Shown piece after piece: positions 34,657 to 35,068 of a stretch of 35,068 bases of DNA. Each line of letters opens with the position of its first letter. Position 1 is the stretch's first letter. The translations under genes and the position numbers were made by a program. This stretch comes from an uncultured Clostridia bacterium (lineage in GTDB: Bacteria; Bacillota; Clostridia; Oscillospirales; Ruminococcaceae), in the NCBI GenBank assembly GCA_945923775.1, contig CAMELR010000028.1, positions 1-35,068 on the forward strand, read 5' to 3'. The notes beneath the pieces were generated by a model that worked only from the letters and a program-made list of their open reading frames with translations, searched no databases and had not been told where the DNA came from.

Positions 34657-34685
34657 ATTATAGTATATTTTTACGCCTTTGTCAA
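34657..34685 (-). promoter_or_regulatory. Sigma-A promoter of the flippase-prfC operon
   Basis: On the minus strand, TTGACA (34685-34680), a 17-base spacer and TATAAT (34662-34657): full consensus. Confidence 0.85.
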
Positions 34686-34757
34686 TAGTTTTTACATTAT
34701 CTGGCTCTACAAATACTGTAGTGCTACAATAGATATTGGACAAAATAAGAAAAAGGA

Positions 34758-34786
34758 TTGAGAGATAGACCAAAATCTGCTAGAAT
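34758..34786 (+). promoter_or_regulatory. Candidate transposase promoter
   Basis: TTGAGA (34758-34763), a 17-base spacer and TAGAAT (34781-34786). The -35 lies within the left arm of the inverted repeat, so a transcript from here would not contain that arm. Confidence 0.5.
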
Positions 34787-34831
34787 AAAGTTACCACACC
34801 GAATTCAAGTGAAATAAGGTCTATCTCTCAA
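34758..34831. repeat. 14-bp inverted repeat around the transposase start codon
   Basis: TTGAGAGATAGACC (34758-34771) is the exact reverse complement of GGTCTATCTCTCAA (34818-34831). The right arm overlaps the first base of the transposase ATG. The loop is 46 bases. Confidence 0.9.
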
Positions 34832-35068
34832 TGAACAGTATAACACAAGAAATGCAGTTTCGTCAATCCCTAATGAAATATTCAGAGAAATACGGAGTAA
34901 AAAGAGCTTCAAGGAAATACAACAAGTGTCGTTCATATATTTATTTCTGGAAAGCTCGCTGGGACGGAACAGTTGAATCCCTTGCGGAACAATCAAAGCG
35001 CCCGCATCACCACCCGAACGAGCACACGCCTGATGAGCTGAAGCTCATCAGAGATATGCGGCGGCGCA
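34831..35068 (+). CDS. Transposase, N-terminal part
   Basis: Seventy-nine codons are visible, open at the right edge. The product starts MNSITQEMQFRQSLMKYSEK and has a helix-turn-helix (YGVKRASRKYNKCRSYIYFW), then SLAEQSKRPHHHPNEHTPDE and LKLIRDMRRR. A helix-turn-helix followed by an RPH-HPN linker is typical for transposases of the IS481/IS3 type, whose DDE integrase core would follow outside the window. The ribosome-binding site is weak (AAGG, 11 bases upstream). Family call by pattern only. Confidence 0.75.
   Translation, partial: MNSITQEMQFRQSLMKYSEKYGVKRASRKYNKCRSYIYFWKARWDGTVESLAEQSKRPHHHPNEHTPDELKLIRDMRRR

Larger units (their letters stand above)
34717..35068 (+). mobile_element. Left end of an IS3/IS481-type insertion sequence
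   Basis: The element probably begins at TGTAGTGCTACA (34717), with TTGGACA at 34735-34741. TG...TTGGACA ends of about 25 bases are common in IS3-related elements such as IS150. Inside are a promoter, a 14-bp inverted repeat and the start of a transposase gene that runs off the window. The exact end, the target duplication and the right end cannot be seen. Confidence 0.7.

Noticed and set aside
34513-34773. An 86-codon minus-strand frame across the flippase promoter and the IS end
   Set aside because: It spans the consensus promoter and the IS boundary, has no family match, and overlaps the start of the flippase-like gene in another frame.

Overview
The window comes from the chromosome of an endospore-forming, Gram-positive Clostridia, most likely of the Ruminococcaceae/Oscillospiraceae type. 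The evidence is a complete spoIIGA-sigE-sigG cluster, a Gram-positive-type PolC, strong GGAGG ribosome-binding sites, near-consensus sigma-A promoters (TTGACA/17/TATAAT, often with an extended TGn -10), and the order pyrH-frr-uppS-cdsA-dxr-rseP-ispG-polC that is familiar from Firmicutes. The genus is inference only. I saw no rRNA gene or CRISPR array and recognised no tRNA gene.

Layout. (1) 1-743: the start of a divergent TetR-type regulator and a stand-alone receiver-domain response regulator, each with its own promoter. (2) 770-2460: xylulokinase (xylB) with a LacI-like operator in its leader and a terminator behind. (3) 2549-4861: a zinc-ribbon protein built around six 35-residue Pro/Glu repeats, coupled to a YghZ-type aldo/keto reductase. 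(4) 4897-6367: homoserine dehydrogenase behind a long, structured, unidentified leader. (5) 6414-16992: a housekeeping run for UMP kinase, ribosome recycling, undecaprenyl-diphosphate and CDP-diacylglycerol synthesis, two MEP isoprenoid enzymes (dxr, ispG), site-2 protease and DNA polymerase III PolC. Isoprenoid supply (dxr, ispG) feeds uppS, which makes the lipid carrier for the cell wall. (6) 17050-25052: a histidine operon, hisZ-G-D-B-(NUDIX)-H-A-F-(DUF4253)-I-E, with a candidate operator over the start of transcription. hisC and the histidinol-phosphatase are not in the window. (7) 25054-29275: three membrane-protein genes: a sigma-factor-like protein tethered to the membrane, a P-type ATPase homologue that has lost most of its catalytic residues, and a DUF368/PopT undecaprenyl-phosphate translocase. 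(8) Minus strand, 31791-29316: spoIIGA-sigE-sigG, the early-to-late sporulation sigma cascade, with a spoIIG-like long-spacer promoter. (9) Minus strand, 34685-31840: a flippase-like membrane protein and peptide chain release factor 3. (10) 34717-end: the left end of an insertion sequence whose transposase start codon is covered by a 14-bp inverted repeat.

The most unusual items are the degenerate P-type ATPase (E313 in place of the phosphorylated Asp; TGES, PEGL and TGDGxND all changed but the fold apparently kept), its sigma-like membrane-anchored neighbour, the hom leader, the operator-like palindrome at the his promoter, the hairpin over the UUG start of sigG, and the inverted repeat that appears to protect the IS transposase from read-through.
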